Positions 7,784-14,975 of a stretch of 17,335 bases of DNA are shown in pieces. The notes beneath the pieces are model-generated. The model was not told where the DNA came from. It saw only the letters and a list, made by a program, of their open reading frames with translations, and did no database searches. The stretch is from a bacterium (GTDB lineage: Bacteria; CAIJMQ01; JAADFP01), in contig JALUVB010000025.1 of assembly GCA_027021085.1 (NCBI GenBank), forward strand, positions 1 to 17,335, given 5' to 3'. The position numbers were made by a program, and so were the translations under genes. Numbering within the stretch: the stretch's first letter is position 1; each line of letters begins with the position of its first letter.

Positions 7784-7970
7784 TCATGCTTCCGCAGGCA
7801 TGACAGGTGAACTGGTTACTTATCATTCTTGCAAATCCTAACATCCCTCAAAAGTTAATCCCAGGATACCAGGATTACCAAGATACCAGGGTACCAACCA
7901 TCTGTTCACTATTCACTGCTCACTGTTCACTATTTACTGCTTACTATCCCCCCAGTCTACAGTCTAAATC
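7784..7970. repeat. modular intergenic repeat, copy 1
   Basis: The modules in order are a palindrome TCATGC/GCATGA running into GGCATGACAGGT (7797-7808), CCAGGATACCAGGATTACCA (7861-7880), a GTTCACT tract with CACTGTTCACTAT (7921-7933), a C-run, and an inverted TAGAC tract (7949-7968). Read on the minus strand, the same modules occur in the same order at 16781-16868, including an exact 20-base match between 7949-7968 and 16781-16800. Confidence 0.7.
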
Positions 7971-8052
7971 TTTCCCGGGCGGGTGAATTGAAGAATGCTG
8001 CTGCATTATGTTAAACTGCTCAAAGGACACTCAAGAATGCAGTCCTGTCATT

Positions 8053-8985
8053 ATGGATGAAAATACAATAATCTCCCGGATAGAAACAATTTTACCGGAT
8101 AAAAAGAACCCGGATGTGGTTGTGGGTATCGGGGATGATGCTGCAGTGGTAAGATGGAAAGATGGGTTACTTTTGTTTACCTGTGATGCTCTGGTAGAAG
8201 GCACTCATTTTCGCAGGGAGTATTTCCCGCTGTATAACTTAGGGTGGAAAGTTATGGCAGCCAGCGCAAGTGATATCTATTCCATGGGAGGAGTGCCTAA
8301 GTTTGCTTTGCTTTCCCTGGGTATTCCCGGAGGCAGGGAAAAGGAGATAGACGAGATTTATCGGGGAGTTAAAGATTTCTCTTCCCGTTTCCAGGTGATG
8401 GTGGTAGGAGGCAATCTTACCTTTTCCTCTTTCCTCTGGATTGAATCCACAGTTATAGGAGTGGCAGAGGAGCCAATTCTCCGGCGAGGAGCACAGGAAG
8501 GGGATTTAATCGTGGTGAGTGGATACCCGGGAGAAGCCCGGGCGGGGAGAGAATTACTGGAAAAAGGTATAAAGGGATACACGCATTTAAAGGAAAAGTT
8601 TCTTAAACCCTCCCCCAGAAAGGAAATACTCAAGATTGTAAAAGAAATGCAGGTAAGGGCTATGATAGATATAAGTGATGGAGTGGGAAAGGACCTTAAG
8701 AGGATATTGAAAGAGAGTAGAAAGGGTGCATTTCTAAAAAAGGATAAGTTTCCCATTTCTCCCGCTCTTAAGGATTTCAGCCCTGAGAAAGCTTTTCATT
8801 ATTTCTGGGGGGGAGGGGAGGACTACGAGATACTTTTTACTGTTCCTGAAGGGAGCCATCTCCCTCCCTCCATAGAAGGTGTTAATCTGACAGTTATTGG
8901 AAGGATAACAGGCAATGAGGGGGAAATCATCACTCCAGAGGGAAAATTAGAAGCGGAGGGGTTTGATCATTTTGCCCGGGTTTAA
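8053..8985 (+). CDS. thiL: thiamine-monophosphate kinase
   Basis: Phosphorylates thiamine monophosphate to the cofactor thiamine diphosphate with ATP. The PurM-like fold is visible in GIGDDAAVV (25-33), CDALVEGTHF (44-53), ASASDIYSMGG (70-80), VVGGNLT (117-123), MIDISDGVGKDL (204-215) and WGGGEDYEILF (252-262). The Asn in GGN replaces the Asp common in E. coli-type enzymes. Starting at ATG 8053 gives 310 residues with the usual family N-terminus. An in-frame ATG at 8008 would add 15 unconserved residues (MLNCSKDTQECSPVI). Neither has a strong Shine-Dalgarno. A weak promoter-like pair (TTGAAG 7988, TTAAAC 8011) favours the later start. tsaE follows after 3 bases, a neighbour pairing familiar from other bacteria. 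Confidence 0.93.
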   Translation: MDENTIISRIETILPDKKNPDVVVGIGDDAAVVRWKDGLLLFTCDALVEGTHFRREYFPLYNLGWKVMAASASDIYSMGGVPKFALLSLGIPGGREKEIDEIYRGVKDFSSRFQVMVVGGNLTFSSFLWIESTVIGVAEEPILRRGAQEGDLIVVSGYPGEARAGRELLEKGIKGYTHLKEKFLKPSPRKEILKIVKEMQVRAMIDISDGVGKDLKRILKESRKGAFLKKDKFPISPALKDFSPEKAFHYFWGGGEDYEILFTVPEGSHLPPSIEGVNLTVIGRITGNEGEIITPEGKLEAEGFDHFARV

Positions 8986-8988
8986 AAG

Positions 8989-9462
8989 ATGGAATCATTA
9001 GGCCGAAGTTGTATAACCCATTCCCCACAGGAGACTATTTCCCTGGGGGAAAAGTTGGGGAAGTGCCTGGAGGGAGGAGAATTCATTCTTCTCCGGGGAC
9101 CTCTGGGGGTAGGAAAGACAATCTTTGTAAAAGGGATTGCCAGGGGGTTGAAGGTGCCCTCTTCTGTGTATGTAAGGAGCCCTTCTTTTACTCTCCTCCA
9201 TATTTACCAGGGAAGGCTGCCTCTTTACCATTTTGATTTATTCAGAATGAAAAATGCAGGAGACCTGACAAGTATAGGGTGGGATGAATATTTAAGCGGG
9301 GAAGGGGTGGTGGTAGTAGAGTGGGGGGATAGATTCCCCGACTATCTGCCTTCCTACCTCAGCATAAAGCTCGATTTTGTAGAAAAAGATGACGAACGGA
9401 AAATTTTAGTGCAAAGCAGCGACAAGAGGTATGCATTGCTGATAGAAAGAATGTTTCCTTGA
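8989..9462 (+). CDS. tsaE: tRNA N6-threonylcarbamoyladenosine synthesis ATPase TsaE
   Basis: The P-loop ATPase that works with TsaB and TsaD to add threonylcarbamoyl to A37 of ANN-decoding tRNAs. The 157-residue protein has Walker A GPLGVGKT (37-44), SPSFTLLHIY (64-73, the family's SPTFT...Y block), LYHFDLFR (79-86) and VVVEWGDR (108-115, the IEW motif). It starts 3 bases after thiL with no clear ribosome site of its own, so coupling to thiL is likely. tsaB and tsaD, often next to it elsewhere, are absent here. Its stop codon TGA forms part of the next promoter's -35 box. Confidence 0.92.
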   Translation: MESLGRSCITHSPQETISLGEKLGKCLEGGEFILLRGPLGVGKTIFVKGIARGLKVPSSVYVRSPSFTLLHIYQGRLPLYHFDLFRMKNAGDLTSIGWDEYLSGEGVVVVEWGDRFPDYLPSYLSIKLDFVEKDDERKILVQSSDKRYALLIERMFP

Positions 9463-9487
9463 CAAAGAGGCATAATTTGTTAATAAT
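9459..9487 (+). promoter_or_regulatory. sigma-70-type promoter of the pilus ATPase gene
   Basis: A consensus -35 TTGACA (9459-9464) overlaps the tsaE stop. A 17-base spacer leads to -10 AATAAT (9482-9487, five of six). The pilus gene starts at 9514 behind AAGGAGA at 9502-9508. Confidence 0.7.
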
Positions 9488-9513
9488 TTAAAAAGTTTAA
9501 TAAGGAGATAGGA

Positions 9514-11199
9514 ATGGCCAAGAAAAGATTAGGGGAGATTTTGCTTGAAAGTGGGGTAATTGATGAGAAGCAGCTGCAAGAAGCTCTCAAAATTCAGAAG
9601 GAAAGAGGAGGATTACTGGGAGATGTCCTGGTTGCTCTCGGGTATGTGAGTGAGGATAGCCTGGCTAAATCTCTCAGTGAACATCTGGGGCTTAAGTTGG
9701 TGGACCCTCTTTCATACGATATTAATCCCGAAGTTCTTGCCATCGTTCCTGAGCAGGTAGCGAGGAAGTACAATCTTATTCCTCTGGACAAGGAAGGTAA
9801 CACTCTTTACGTAGCCATGTCAGACCCTTTAAATATTTACGCCATAGAGGAATTAAAGTCTCTTACGGGTTTGATAATTCGTCCCTACGTGAGTCCCCGC
9901 TATGCCATAAACCGTGCCATTGAGCAGTTATACGGCATCACGCAGAGCATGGAAGATGTATTGAAAACAGTGGACGAGGAAACACTCGGGTATGCAGTGG
10001 AACAGAGTGATACGGTGGACTTATTGCAGGAGATGGCGCAGGAGGCCCCGGTAATAAAAGCAGTCAATCTGCTTATTTCTCAGGGGATAAGAGAGAGAGC
10101 CAGCGATGTTCATATAGAACCGGAAGAAAGGGAAATAAGGGTAAGGTATCGAATCGATGGCATCCTTTACAAGGTGCAGTCATTGCCCAAGAAGTTGCAG
10201 CTGGGAATAATTTCCCGGATTAAGGTACTGGCTCATCTTAATATTGCAGAAAAAAGGTTACCTCAGGACGGAAGGGTAATCATGAAAATGGGCGATAGGG
10301 AAGTGGACTTGAGGATTTCCACTTTTCCCACTATTTACGGGGAAAACGTGGTAATTAGGATCCTGGAAAAAGAGGGCATTTTCAAGTCTATCGAGGAATT
10401 GGGGTTTTCAAAGGATACCCTGACTGCTTTCCAGTCACTTCTTCGTAAACCTTACGGGATGATACTGGTAACTGGCCCCACGGGAAGTGGTAAAACTACT
10501 ACTTTGTACTCAGCTCTTTCATTTATTAATGCCGTGGAGAAAAACATAATAACCATAGAGGACCCCGTGGAATACCAGATACGGGGTATAAGACAGACCC
10601 AGATTAATCCAAGAGTAGGCCTGAATTTTGCCAATGCTTTGAAGAATATTCTCAGGCAGGACCCGGATATTATCATGGTAGGAGAGATAAGGGACCTGGA
10701 TACGGCCAAGATTGCCGTGGAAGCAGCACTTACCGGGCACCTGGTATTTTCTACTCTTCATACCAACGATGCGCCCAGCAGTATCCCGCGCCTGGTGGAT
10801 ATGGGGGTGGAGCCTTATCTCCTCTCTTCCTGTCTTCTGGGTACCCTGGCACAAAGATTAGCCCGGGTAATCTGTCCTTACTGCAAGGAGGAACATTCCC
10901 CGCAGGATGATATGTTGCAGTTGATGGGAATAGAAAAAGGGACAAAATTATATCGGGGTAAGGGTTGTAAATTTTGCCGGAATACCGGATACATGGGCAG
11001 AATAGGGATTTTTGAGCTAATGGTAATGAATGATAAGCTGAGAGAGATTGCCTTGCGGAGAGTACCTGCCAGCGAGGTGAGAAAAGTATGTGTAAAGATG
11101 GGAATGAAAACCCTGCGTGAGGCCGGATTGGAAAAAGCTGTAGGAGGAGTAACTACCCTGGAAGAAATTCTTAGAGTCACCGAGGATGTAGAAGGTTAA
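9514..11199 (+). CDS. pilB: PilB/GspE-family pilus or secretion assembly ATPase with MshEN domain
   Basis: A hexameric cytoplasmic motor that drives pilin polymerisation. Residues 5-28 match the MshEN c-di-GMP-binding motif (RLG at 5-7, LL 10-11, G14, VI 15-16, L21, L25, Q28). After a five-residue spacer a second copy occupies 34-57, with Leu and His at its first and last positions in place of Arg and Gln. The ATPase core has Walker A GPTGSGKTT (321-329), Asp box TIEDPVEYQ (347-355), Walker B-type DIIMVGEIRD (385-394), and HLVFSTLHTND with its His box. A zinc tetracysteine CPYC (454-457) and CKFC (485-488) follows. At 561 residues it is full length. No retraction ATPase PilT accompanies it, so a PilB versus GspE name is partly convention. 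Confidence 0.94.
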   Translation: MAKKRLGEILLESGVIDEKQLQEALKIQKERGGLLGDVLVALGYVSEDSLAKSLSEHLGLKLVDPLSYDINPEVLAIVPEQVARKYNLIPLDKEGNTLYVAMSDPLNIYAIEELKSLTGLIIRPYVSPRYAINRAIEQLYGITQSMEDVLKTVDEETLGYAVEQSDTVDLLQEMAQEAPVIKAVNLLISQGIRERASDVHIEPEEREIRVRYRIDGILYKVQSLPKKLQLGIISRIKVLAHLNIAEKRLPQDGRVIMKMGDREVDLRISTFPTIYGENVVIRILEKEGIFKSIEELGFSKDTLTAFQSLLRKPYGMILVTGPTGSGKTTTLYSALSFINAVEKNIITIEDPVEYQIRGIRQTQINPRVGLNFANALKNILRQDPDIIMVGEIRDLDTAKIAVEAALTGHLVFSTLHTNDAPSSIPRLVDMGVEPYLLSSCLLGTLAQRLARVICPYCKEEHSPQDDMLQLMGIEKGTKLYRGKGCKFCRNTGYMGRIGIFELMVMNDKLREIALRRVPASEVRKVCVKMGMKTLREAGLEKAVGGVTTLEEILRVTEDVEG

Positions 11200-11201
11200 A
11201 A

Positions 11202-12425
11202 ATGCCCCAGTATAGATACAGAGCAAGGGATGTACGTGGCACCTCCATATCAGGGGTGATGGATGTCTCTGATATAAGAGAGCTGGAAAAAAGACTTAGC
11301 CAAAGAAAAATATATTTAATAGAGGCGAAAGAGGAAAAGGGAGGGGGGTTGCTCTCCAGGCAAATTACTCTCCCTTTCCTGAATAAAGTCAGAACTACGC
11401 ACCTGATATTATTCACCAGGCAGCTTACGGCAATGCTCAGAGCTGGTGTCCCCATAACCCAGGCCCTCAATACCCTGGCAGAACAGACAGAAAGCCAGGC
11501 ATTAAAAACGGCTATAAGAAAGATAAAGGAAGATATTGAACAGGGCTCTAACTTTGCAGATGCACTGGCAAGGCATCCAGATATCTTCTCCGAGTTGTAC
11601 ATCTCCACGGTTCGGGTAGGTGAAGAGACAGGAAGCATGGAAGAGATACTTGACCGTATAGCCACCTTCCTGGAAAGGGAGATGGACATAAGAAGCAAGG
11701 TAAAGGGTGCCTTAATTTACCCCGTGGTTTTGCTGGTAGTGGCTTCTGCCCTGATAATTTTCCTGGTAAGTTATGTTTTGCCAAAATTCAGGAAAGTTTT
11801 TTATACAGCAAGAGTTCCTCTGCCTCTGCCTACCCAGATTATGTTCAAGATAAGCGAGCTGTTTCAGCAGTACTGGTATATTTTTCTCCTGGTTGTTATA
11901 TTCCTGGCTGTAGGAATGCGCATGGTTTATCGCAGTAAGAGAGGTAGGTACATGATTGACCGCTGGAAGTTGAGAATGATTCTTATCGGCCCTCTATTAC
12001 GTAAGGTGGGAATTGCAAGGTTTGCCCGCTCTCTGGAAACGCTGGTGAGAAGCGGGGTGGATATGGCAAAGAGTTTCCTGGTGATAAAAGGTACACTGGG
12101 AAACGTGGTATTGGGAGAGGTAATGGACAAAGTAAGGGAAAACGTTATGCTGGGAGGGAGTATAAATGAGCCGTTGAGAAGGAGTAAGGAGTTTCCTCCC
12201 ATGGTGGCACATATGATATCCATAGGAGAAGAGACAGGAAATATGGATGACATGCTAAGGGAGATAGCGGAAAGTTACGACAAGGAAGTGGATTTTACCA
12301 TTAAAATACTTACCAGTATCCTGGAACCGCTCCTATTGGTGGTTATGGGGGGAATAGTGCTTTTCATTGCCCTATCTCTCTATTTACCCCTGTTCAGAAT
12401 GGCTAAAATTATACAGTACTATTGA
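11202..12425 (+). CDS. pilC: PilC/GspF-family inner-membrane platform protein
   Basis: The integral membrane partner of the assembly ATPase that orients pilins for polymerisation. Its 407 residues contain an N-terminal cytoplasmic domain (YRYRARD at 4-10), then two tandem T2SSF domains (about 67-190 and 270-393). The internal repeat shows as VGEETGSMEEIL (139-150) and IGEETGNMDDML (341-352). Membrane segments are near 170-192, 225-242 and 375-396. It begins 2 bases after pilB, so the two form one transcription unit. The last codon's TGA is embedded in the -35 of the pilin promoter. Confidence 0.94.
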   Translation: MPQYRYRARDVRGTSISGVMDVSDIRELEKRLSQRKIYLIEAKEEKGGGLLSRQITLPFLNKVRTTHLILFTRQLTAMLRAGVPITQALNTLAEQTESQALKTAIRKIKEDIEQGSNFADALARHPDIFSELYISTVRVGEETGSMEEILDRIATFLEREMDIRSKVKGALIYPVVLLVVASALIIFLVSYVLPKFRKVFYTARVPLPLPTQIMFKISELFQQYWYIFLLVVIFLAVGMRMVYRSKRGRYMIDRWKLRMILIGPLLRKVGIARFARSLETLVRSGVDMAKSFLVIKGTLGNVVLGEVMDKVRENVMLGGSINEPLRRSKEFPPMVAHMISIGEETGNMDDMLREIAESYDKEVDFTIKILTSILEPLLLVVMGGIVLFIALSLYLPLFRMAKIIQYY

Positions 12426-12450
12426 AATTTTCCTAAAACTATGGTATCTT
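12422..12450 (+). promoter_or_regulatory. extended -10 promoter upstream of the first pilin
   Basis: A -35 TTGAAA (12422-12427) overlaps the pilC stop. A 17-base spacer leads to TATCTT (12445-12450), preceded by TGG, an extended -10 (TGn) element that compensates for the weaker hexamer. It would give the major pilin its own transcript with a leader of about 145 bases. Confidence 0.55.
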
Positions 12451-12600
12451 TTGTTAGTTAGGCTCGAAAGGAGGTGATGCTTTAAGCGGTAAGTTTTTGG
12501 GACGAGGCTTTGGTAGCTGTGGAGAAGGTTAAGTGAAGTATATAGATGGGGAGTTGGAACGATGATCTTGTTTTTGGGTATGAATAAGGAGGATTGAGAG
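12451..12600 (+). promoter_or_regulatory. long pilin leader with a strong SD-like site and possible mini-ORFs
   Basis: The stretch GAAAGGAGGTGAT (12466-12478) is fully complementary to the 3' end of typical bacterial 16S rRNA, yet the only nearby starts give a two-codon frame (ATG CTT TAA, 12477-12485). A second small frame, ATG 12562 to TGA 12597 (11 codons), has GGGGAG 8 bases upstream and ends 3 bases before the pilin start. It also overlaps the pilin's AAGGAGGA site. No known riboswitch consensus is apparent. Function is unproven; leader regulation or a ribosome standby site are possibilities. Confidence 0.4.
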
Positions 12601-13095
12601 ATGAAGAAGATGATACACTTCTGGAGAAACATGAAAAAAGGGTTTACCCTAATGGAGTTAATGATTGTGGTAGCAGTGTTAGCTATCCTTGCTGCCATAC
12701 TCATTCCCAACTTTCGTGGTATAACTGCGGATGCCAAGAATTCCACTGCCAAGGCTGACCTGAGAAACCTTAAGATGGCAGTGATTTTGTATCAAAACCA
12801 GTTCAACGTCCTTCCGGATGATTCCAGTTCTGCCAAGTTCGAAGAATCTTTGCAGAATTATTCACCCCGGGTAGTGGATAGGGTTCCGGTAGACCCCTGG
12901 TCCCCTTCCGGAGCAAAGTACCAGTATGACGTAGCGCCTGATGGTACTACCTTTGGTATCTGGAGTGTAGGACAGGATGGAACCAGTGAGACCACTATTA
13001 CTGACGATACCTGTACCTTTGCTGCTAATGCTGATGATATAGTAGCTACCAATGCTAAAACTATTAGTGGGTCTACATCTGGCGGCGTAATATAA
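12601..13095 (+). CDS. GspG-like type IV (pseudo)pilin, first of four; probable major pilin
   Basis: 164 residues with a 14-residue prepilin leader ending MKKG, cleaved before Phe15 (FTLMELMIVV). Glu5 and Pro22 of the mature N-terminal helix are both present. The C-terminal half has the GspG-type loop: VPVDPW (95-100), SVGQDG (122-127) and NADDIV (143-148), a region that binds calcium in known GspG proteins. It has one cysteine (Cys138), so no internal disulfide. AAGGAGGA, 7 bases upstream, supports ATG 12601; an alternative ATG at 12631 would leave a shorter leader. A dedicated promoter upstream and a terminator directly downstream suggest it is the abundant subunit. Confidence 0.92.
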   Translation: MKKMIHFWRNMKKGFTLMELMIVVAVLAILAAILIPNFRGITADAKNSTAKADLRNLKMAVILYQNQFNVLPDDSSSAKFEESLQNYSPRVVDRVPVDPWSPSGAKYQYDVAPDGTTFGIWSVGQDGTSETTITDDTCTFAANADDIVATNAKTISGSTSGGVI

Positions 13096-13102
13096 TTTTG
13101 CA

Positions 13103-13127
13103 GGGGGGCCTAGCCCCCCTTTCTTTT
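13103..13127 (+). terminator. intrinsic terminator between pilins 1 and 2
   Basis: A perfect 7-bp stem GGGGGGC (13103-13109)/GCCCCCC (13113-13119) with loop CTA is followed by TTTCTTTT (13120-13127). It lies 8 bases after the first pilin's stop. Read-through would be needed to express the six downstream genes, unless they have promoters I cannot see. It may act as a partial terminator setting the major:minor pilin ratio. Confidence 0.75.
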
Positions 13128-13147
13128 ACTTTTGGGAGGTTAAATAG

Positions 13148-13615
13148 ATGAAGAAGCATGGATTTACCCTGATGGAGTTGATGATTGTGGTAAGTGTGCT
13201 GGGAATTCTTGCCGCTATTCTCATACCCAATTTCAGGGGAGTGACGGAAGAAGCAAAAAATGCTGCTGCCAAGGCAGATTTGAGAAACCTTAAAATGGCA
13301 ATTATCCTGTATCAATCGCGCTATAATGTTCTTCCGGATGATTCCAGTTCTGCCAAGTTCGAAGAATCTTTGCAGAGTTATTCACCCCGTATAGTAGATA
13401 GGGTTCCGGTAGACCCCTGGTCTCCTACCGGAGCAAAGTACCAGTTTGAGGTGGCGCCTGATAATTCTACGTACGCCGTATGGAGTGTAGGAAAAAATGG
13501 AAGCAAAAATTTCACTCTGGGTAGTGATACCCTGACTTTTTCTGCCAATGCTGACGATATAGTAGGAACAAATGCCAAAGATATAGTAGGTTCCACCTCC
13601 GGTGGGATAATTTAA
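13148..13615 (+). CDS. GspG-like pilin, second copy
   Basis: 155 residues, a close paralogue of the first pilin. A five-residue leader MKKHG precedes FTLMELMIVV; Glu5 and Pro22 are kept. It shares FEESLQ(S)YSPR, VDRVPVDPWSP (83-93), GAKYQ, ANADDIV and the end GSTSGGII with the first copy. Differences concentrate in the variable stretch around residues 103-132, and it has no cysteine. The DNA of its middle is almost identical to the first gene's while the flanks differ. A GGGAGG site 8 bases before ATG is good. It lies just after the terminator. Confidence 0.9.
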   Translation: MKKHGFTLMELMIVVSVLGILAAILIPNFRGVTEEAKNAAAKADLRNLKMAIILYQSRYNVLPDDSSSAKFEESLQSYSPRIVDRVPVDPWSPTGAKYQFEVAPDNSTYAVWSVGKNGSKNFTLGSDTLTFSANADDIVGTNAKDIVGSTSGGII

Positions 13616-13628
13616 GCCAGGTCGAGAT

Positions 13629-14060
13629 ATGCGTGGATTTACTCTTTTGGAGTTAATGATTGTCGTGGCTGTGCTGGGCATACTGGCGGCAGTATTGATA
13701 CTGAATTTACAGGGAATCAGCGGCGATGCCAAGACCTCGGTGGCAAAATCCGACTTGAGGACGCTGAAGACGGCTGTTGTACTTTACGAAAGTCATTTTA
13801 ATGCACTTCCTCCCCAAAGTTACTGGGAGAAGGCATTGCAGGAAGATGAGCCGCGGATTATAGACAGGGTGCCGGCAGACCCTTACAACCAGCAGGGAGG
13901 GAAGTATATCTACAAGTTGAATACTGATGCCCCGGCAGGAAAAACCTATGTGGTTTTGAGTGTGGGGAAGAATGGTAAAGATGACACCCAGGTTTTTTAC
14001 GATAGGGTAATTAAGGGAAGTGATGATTACCTTGTTACCAATGCCAGGAGAATAGAGTGA
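13629..14060 (+). CDS. GspG-like pilin, third copy (divergent)
   Basis: 143 residues with an extremely short leader, MRG, before FTLLELMIVV. An in-frame stop at 13608 and no other start codon exclude a longer one. Glu5 is present but mature position 22 is Leu, not Pro. The loop region is altered: VPADPYNQQG (81-90) replaces VPVDPWSP. SVGKNG (111-116) and a DDYLVTNAR end keep the GspG plan. No close Shine-Dalgarno is visible and it sits 13 bases after the second pilin. A minor or specialised subunit is likely. Confidence 0.88.
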   Translation: MRGFTLLELMIVVAVLGILAAVLILNLQGISGDAKTSVAKSDLRTLKTAVVLYESHFNALPPQSYWEKALQEDEPRIIDRVPADPYNQQGGKYIYKLNTDAPAGKTYVVLSVGKNGKDDTQVFYDRVIKGSDDYLVTNARRIE

Positions 14061-14491
14061 ATAAAAAGGGATTTACTATCCTGGAACTCCTTATCGTTAT
14101 TGGCGTAGTAGGTATATTAGCCGCAGTAAGCATTATAAACCTCACAGGGGTGAAGCCCGAAGCTATAAGGGCAAAAGTAATGGCAGATTTGCGAAGCATC
14201 GAAGCTGCCGTATTAACCTACGAAGCCAGGCACTACGTTTTTCCCCCGGTAAATGGCTTTGAGAGTTACCTCCAGAATGATACTCCTCGTTTGCTGGATA
14301 GGGTTCCGGTAGACCCCTGGTCTCCTACTAAGGCCAAGTACCAGTATGACCTGGATACTACCACCACTCCTGGTACTTACCTGATTTTGAGTGTAGGACC
14401 TGATGGCTCCCGTACTGCTACAGTGGGGAACGATGTGGTAAACAATGTGGGGGATGATGTGGTAGTTACTAATGCCCGTCAGATTCAGTAA
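14057..14491 (+). CDS. GspG-like pilin, fourth copy
   Basis: 144 residues starting at a GTG codon that overlaps the third pilin's stop (GTGA), with AGGAG 6 bases before it. The leader MNKKG precedes FTILELLIVI; Glu5 is kept and mature position 22 is Ile instead of Pro. VDPWSPT (85-91), KYQYD (94-98) and SVGPDG (112-117) follow the first two copies closely, and its DNA shares a 32-base block with the second. A hypervariable run of threonines lies at 101-104. Translational coupling to copy 3 suggests equal amounts of the two proteins. Confidence 0.9.
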   Translation: MNKKGFTILELLIVIGVVGILAAVSIINLTGVKPEAIRAKVMADLRSIEAAVLTYEARHYVFPPVNGFESYLQNDTPRLLDRVPVDPWSPTKAKYQYDLDTTTTPGTYLILSVGPDGSRTATVGNDVVNNVGDDVVVTNARQIQ

Positions 14492-14550
14492 GAACCCTTC
14501 TATCAACAGGGCGGGGATAATGCCCAAGTTATACCGGGGAAGATTTGTTA

Positions 14551-14955
14551 ATGCGGATGCTGAATAATCAAAAAGGTTTTGGGTTGGTAGAATGTATTCT
14601 TTCTATTTTCATCATTTCCATTGCTTTTGTAGCCATGGTGGATATGTTCAATGTTGCGGCAAGCTTTAATAAACGTGCTAAAAGCTGGGCGATTGCCCAG
14701 AGTCTGCTCCAGGAGGGGATGGAGGGAGTAAAGAACAGGGGATATGGCTGGTTAACCGAGGATTGGAGTGATACTGATTTAACTTTGACAGTGCCTGACG
14801 GTTTTCCTCTCAAAGAAAGTAAAGTACACTGGAACTGGGTATCTGATGGGGGAAATCCGCAGGCTTACAAAGAAGTAGAAGTAAGCATTAAGTGGTACGG
14901 AGAAAATGTAACCAGGGAGTTAAAGGCAGTGACCTATCTGAGTGAACATGAATGA
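14551..14955 (+). CDS. PilV/GspI-like minor pilin
   Basis: 134 residues with prepilin leader MRMLNNQKG and mature start FGLVECILSI, carrying Glu5. The hydrophobic helix continues IFIISIAFVAMVDMF, as in PilV/GspI proteins, and the remainder is a short beta-rich domain ending KAVTYLSEHE. ATG 14551 is chosen because GGGGAAG lies 8 bases upstream; an in-frame TTG at 14545 would add two residues. It belongs to the priming minor-pilin set with the next two genes. Conservation outside the N-terminus is too low for a firm name. Confidence 0.82.
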   Translation: MRMLNNQKGFGLVECILSIFIISIAFVAMVDMFNVAASFNKRAKSWAIAQSLLQEGMEGVKNRGYGWLTEDWSDTDLTLTVPDGFPLKESKVHWNWVSDGGNPQAYKEVEVSIKWYGENVTRELKAVTYLSEHE

Positions 14956-14975
14956 GGTATAACGGATAAGTAACA

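Larger units (their letters stand above)
7492..8007. other. repeat- and hairpin-rich non-coding spacer
   Basis: This spacer between the permease and thiL carries no convincing gene. In order it holds a pyrimidine/GC-rich lead (7492-7611), three clustered hairpins (7615-7658), a TAGAC tract (7664-7696), CACTAT-type repeats (7708-7775), a TCATGC/GCATGA hairpin (7784-7803), a CCAGGATACC cluster (7861-7895), a TTCACT tract (7902-7945), and an inverted TAGAC tract (7949-7968). The TAGAC tracts at its two ends are in opposite orientation. Confidence 0.75.

Noticed and set aside
11177-11698. Minus-strand frame (173 codons) inside pilC
   Set aside because: Antisense of a well-supported PilC/GspF gene, Ser/Ile-rich and without a ribosome site.
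12451-12600. c-di-GMP or other known riboswitch in the pilin leader
   Set aside because: None of the conserved GEMM-type core sequences are present and no convincing multi-helix fold was found by eye.
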